Assembly (NCBI GenBank): GCA_910580045.1
Contig: CAJTXF010000014.1
Location: forward strand, 21,603-44,624
Length of the DNA stretch: 23,022 bases
Reading direction: 5' to 3'
From: an uncultured Eubacteriales bacterium
Lineage (GTDB): Bacteria; Bacillota; Clostridia; Oscillospirales; Acutalibacteraceae
The position numbers and the translations under genes were made by a program. Below are positions 21,603 to 23,022 of the stretch, piece after piece (within the stretch, counting starts at the first letter, position 1; each line of letters opens with the position of its first letter). A model generated the notes under the pieces. The model did not search any database. It was not told the DNA's origin and saw nothing but the letters and a program-made list of their open reading frames with translations.

Positions 21603-21813
21603 AGATAAAAGCCGCACTTTGGCTTTTGTCTGAACGCAAAGTTCACTAAAGGGTAGCAAGCGCAGCTTGCGAAGGGGAATTGTCGTTTCCCCTTTTGGCT
21701 GTCGCAAGACAGACAACGCCCTCCGCAGGAGTCCATGCAAGTGAAACTTGCCCCTCGGAGAGCGCACATACCACCTCTGGTGGTATATCTGTGCGCACCC
21801 CGTAAACGGGGTG
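21603..21813. other. Run of seven hairpins, candidate oriT
   Basis: Consecutive inverted repeats: 21603-21613/21621-21631 (11 bp), 21656-21661/21665-21670, 21672-21679/21687-21694 (8 bp), 21699-21703/21708-21712 (GCAA loop), 21737-21742/21746-21751, 21762-21775/21779-21796 (14 bp with a bulge) and 21796-21802/21807-21813. Two short arms at 21721-21725/21756-21760 may enclose one of them. No frame here is convincing. The block lies between a DUF3847-type gene and the relaxase remnant, the usual place of oriT in such elements, and AAAGTGCGGC on the minus strand faintly recalls the IncQ-type nic core. No nic site can be fixed. Confidence 0.45.
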
Positions 21814-21850
21814 AATATGTTACCTCGGCTTTCCAGTGTCCTTGCCTTTG

Positions 21851-22192
21851 TCATTCCGTACCGCCCTCGCTTTCATTTTCGGCATTGGGGAGAGTGGATT
21901 GTGGGGGAGTGGTTTCTCGGCTTTCCGCTTTGATTTTAGAGATAATCTGCTGACACTCCCTTGTCTGCAATGCAACCGACAAGATACGGTTTAACTCGCC
22001 CTCGTCATAGCGGTAGCAGTCGGGGAAATACTTCACAATGATACCGCCCATGATGTACTTGTGGTGGTTCTCGGCTTTGCGTTTTTTCTCGTTCTGCTTT
22101 TTCTTCTCATTGGCTACACGCTGTTTCGCCTGTTCCAATGCCTGCAATGCTTTTTCTAAATTTCTGCTTGCGTCATTTTTGCTCTCAATCAT
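21851..22192 (-). CDS. DUF3847-type mobile-element protein
   Basis: A 113-aa protein starting MIESKNDASRNLEKALQALE, with a long Glu/Lys/Gln coiled-coil helix (EQAKQRVANEKKKQNEKKRK) and the conserved core HHKYIMGGIIVKYFPDCYRY, then a low-complexity acidic tail. This is the pattern of the DUF3847 family encoded before relaxase genes in clostridial mobilizable elements. GAGGT lies upstream of the ATG. It is probably a relaxosome accessory or DNA-binding protein acting at the adjacent oriT-like block, an inference from place. The frame is intact although the relaxase is lost. Confidence 0.75.
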   Translation of the reverse strand: MIESKNDASRNLEKALQALEQAKQRVANEKKKQNEKKRKAENHHKYIMGGIIVKYFPDCYRYDEGELNRILSVALQTRECQQIISKIKAESRETTPPQSTLPNAENESEGGTE

Positions 22193-22237
22193 CTTGATAC
22201 CTCATTCTTTCTGTACTGTGTTGATTAGTTTTGGAAA

Positions 22238-22278
22238 TAAAAAAGGTAGCTGATTGTCTGTTAAGATAATCGCTACCT
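22238..22278 (-). terminator. Strong minus-strand terminator
   Basis: GGTAGCGATTATC and its partner GACAATCAGCTACC (22278-22244) form a stem with a one-base bulge and a wobble, followed on the minus strand by TTTTTTATTT. It follows the gene fragment that stops at 22344. Confidence 0.82.
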
Positions 22279-22343
22279 AAAGGTAAACAATATTTAGTTT
22301 TCATATCATTTTTCTGTCTTGATTTTTCCCGACAAACTGGAAT

Positions 22344-22480
22344 TTATTGAAATGTAATTCTCAAAAGACAAAAATCAAATCCTTGCCGTATGCTTTGCAC
22401 AATTTCTACATAGACAGGTTTTTCAAAAACAATCTCAAATAATTTTTTGTTATATCCAGTAGTGCAGTGACACCATGTTA
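22344..22480 (-). pseudogene. C-terminal fragment of an unidentified cargo gene
   Basis: The minus strand reads WCHCTTGYNKKLFEIVFEKP and continues VYVEIVQSIRQGFDFCLLRITFQ to a stop at 22344. The pattern of a Cys-rich turn, a helix, a V.VE..qSI..G strand and a final C-x-I strand looks like the end of a compact V4R-like or related ligand-binding domain, but I cannot name a family. The terminator at 22238-22278 belongs to it. The upstream part is replaced by the IS5-like remnant, so the gene was interrupted by IS insertion. Confidence 0.45.
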
Positions 22481-22497
22481 GATAGTGTCTACATGAG

Positions 22498-22608
22498 TTA
22501 AGCACGAATAGCAGCCCAAATAGCGATACAACGGACGTGTACCGCAGCGATAAAGGCATCAGAGGTCTTAGCATAACGAGTAGCAATACGAGCCTGTCCC
22601 CAATCTTG
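22498..22608 (-). pseudogene. C-terminal remnant of an IS5-family-like transposase
   Basis: Thirty-six codons read QDWGQARIATRYAKTSDAFI then AAVHVRCIAIWAAIRA and stop at 22498. R-x-ATRY-K-T followed by a hydrophobic helix is the usual end of IS5-family (DDE) transposases. The N-terminal part is missing, cut off where the IS256-type element begins. Its outer terminal repeat should lie near 22481-22497, but I cannot define it. Confidence 0.6.
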
Positions 22609-23022
22609 TGTAAACCTCCAAAGTGATGTAGAATAGGGACATCACATAGGAGGTTAAAAAAATGGGAAGAAAAGAACGTAGTCCAGAAGATCAAGCCCGT
22701 CGGGCAAAGATCCGGGAGTTACTGGAACTGAGCCAAGTGAGCAGTATGGATGATATCCAGAACCTGTTCAAAGAAACAATCGCAGAATTCATGGAGGACG
22801 GGCTGGATGCGGAGTTGTCCGAGGAGCTAGGGTACAGTAAGTACGACTACCGAAACAAGGAGACGGACAACAGCCGCAATGGACACAGCAGCAAAACATT
22901 GCGGACCAGTTTCGGAGAGGTGGATGTGAGTATTCCCCGGGACCGCAGGGGGGAATTCGAACCGCAGCTGTTAAAGAAGAACCAGACAAGTATCAGCCAG
23001 GACATAGAGGAGAAGATCCTGT
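22609..23022 (+). mobile_element. IS256-family insertion sequence, left part
   Basis: The transposase gene at 22662 and a short leader starting near TGTGTAAACCTCC mark the left end of an IS256/mutator-type element that continues past the window. An internal inverted repeat, GTGATGT (22623-22629) with ACATCAC (22639-22645), lies in the leader. The left boundary is placed where the IS5-like reading frame stops and is accurate only to several bases. Confidence 0.65.
22662..23022 (+). CDS. IS256-family (mutator type) transposase, N-terminal part
   Basis: ATG 22662 behind AGGAGG (22648-22653) opens 120 codons that run off the window: MGRKERSPEDQARRAKIREL, then a DDIQNLFKETIAEFMEDGLDAEL helix, ELGYSKYDYRNKETDNSRNG and TLRTSFGEVDVSIPRDRRGEFEPQLL. 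These are the conserved N-terminal blocks of mutator-type transposases (ExLgY.k....NsRNG, tv.t..GevdvsiPRDR.G.FeP). The DDE catalytic region lies beyond the edge. It inserted into or next to the IS5-like remnant and is the youngest-looking insertion of the region. Confidence 0.93.
   Translation, partial: MGRKERSPEDQARRAKIRELLELSQVSSMDDIQNLFKETIAEFMEDGLDAELSEELGYSKYDYRNKETDNSRNGHSSKTLRTSFGEVDVSIPRDRRGEFEPQLLKKNQTSISQDIEEKIL

Larger units (their letters stand above)
8740..23022. mobile_element. Decayed integrative conjugative element inserted in rlmD
   Basis: From the att-like junction rightwards the content is typical of Tn1549-like ICEs: recombinase, HTH_16 and sigma-like remnants, a resistance-type transporter with two-component system, ParB-like, ArdA-like and topoisomerase III genes. 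No type IV secretion genes are in the window, so these are either deleted or lie to the right. The right end is not seen. A second element and IS copies sit inside. Confidence 0.6.
18357..23022. mobile_element. Nested integrative (mobilizable) element in topB
   Basis: The left boundary is sharp: topoisomerase sequence stops at about 18356 and a 545-aa large serine recombinase on the minus strand ends at 18395, the usual place of such a gene at an element end. Inside are a 57-aa ORF, an alpha/beta hydrolase, a relaxase C-terminal remnant, a hairpin-rich oriT-like block, a DUF3847-type gene and IS insertions. The right end and the 5' half of topB are not in the window, so the end coordinate is the window edge. 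Confidence 0.6.

Noticed and set aside
21436..21639. 67-codon minus-strand frame in the hairpin region
   Set aside because: No ribosome site or family, and it runs across the structured block and the junction, so it is not supported as a gene.
21603..21813. CRISPR array or group II intron
   Set aside because: The hairpins differ in sequence and spacing, so there are no direct repeats of a CRISPR. I could not find a domain V-like hairpin or an intron-encoded protein.

Overview
The window looks like a chromosomal piece of a moderately GC-rich anaerobic gut Firmicute, probably an Oscillospiraceae-type clostridium. The pointers are AGGAGG ribosome sites, a signal-peptide/BspA-type LRR/SLH surface protein, a FAD-Rieske oxidoreductase, a tRNA cluster, and a large load of clostridial integrative elements. 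Organism assignment is inference from gene style only.

Positions 1-8530 look like host backbone. A terminator of an upstream gene is followed by a tight plus-strand trio: ADP-ribosylglycohydrolase, a 165-aa protein of uncertain family, and a radical SAM protein. A promoter-led tRNA run follows (Gly-TCC, Arg-TCT, His-GTG, Gln-TTG). On the minus strand lies an 1167-aa secreted protein with LRR_5-like repeats, a candidate papain-like Cys/His/Asp centre and three SLH repeats. Divergently from it runs a FAD/Rieske oxidoreductase with its own terminator.

Positions from about 8585 to the right edge read as one decayed integrative conjugative element (ICE). Its left end is a junction at the conserved HVETV codons of a 23S rRNA methyltransferase gene (rlmD/rumA type): the C-terminal part of a large serine recombinase runs into an rlmD 3' remnant. 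Upstream on the same strand are a truncated HTH_16-type gene and a frameshifted sigma-like gene, the usual sigma/HTH/(xis)/int order with the middle deleted. Next come a 37-aa ORF with its Shine-Dalgarno in a hairpin loop and a lantibiotic-resistance type module. That module has ATPase, two permeases and a 99-aa membrane protein on the minus strand, and an OmpR-type regulator with sensor kinase on the plus strand. A conspicuously AT-rich isochorismatase-like gene sits between the two halves. A ParB-like gene with AT-hooks follows, then a scrap of phage tail genes, an ArdA-like fragment and a doubly deleted topoisomerase III gene.

The topoisomerase remnant is interrupted by a second, nested element. 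It carries an intact 545-aa large serine recombinase, a 57-aa ORF, an alpha/beta hydrolase, a relaxase C-terminal remnant, a roughly 210-bp run of hairpins that could be oriT, and a DUF3847-type gene. Its right part is hit by an IS5-like remnant and then by an IS256-family element that runs off the window. The overall picture is a resistance-type ICE that has been deleted, frameshifted and repeatedly reinvaded. Intact functions that remain are the transporter/two-component module, the isochorismatase-like enzyme, the inner recombinase and the hydrolase.
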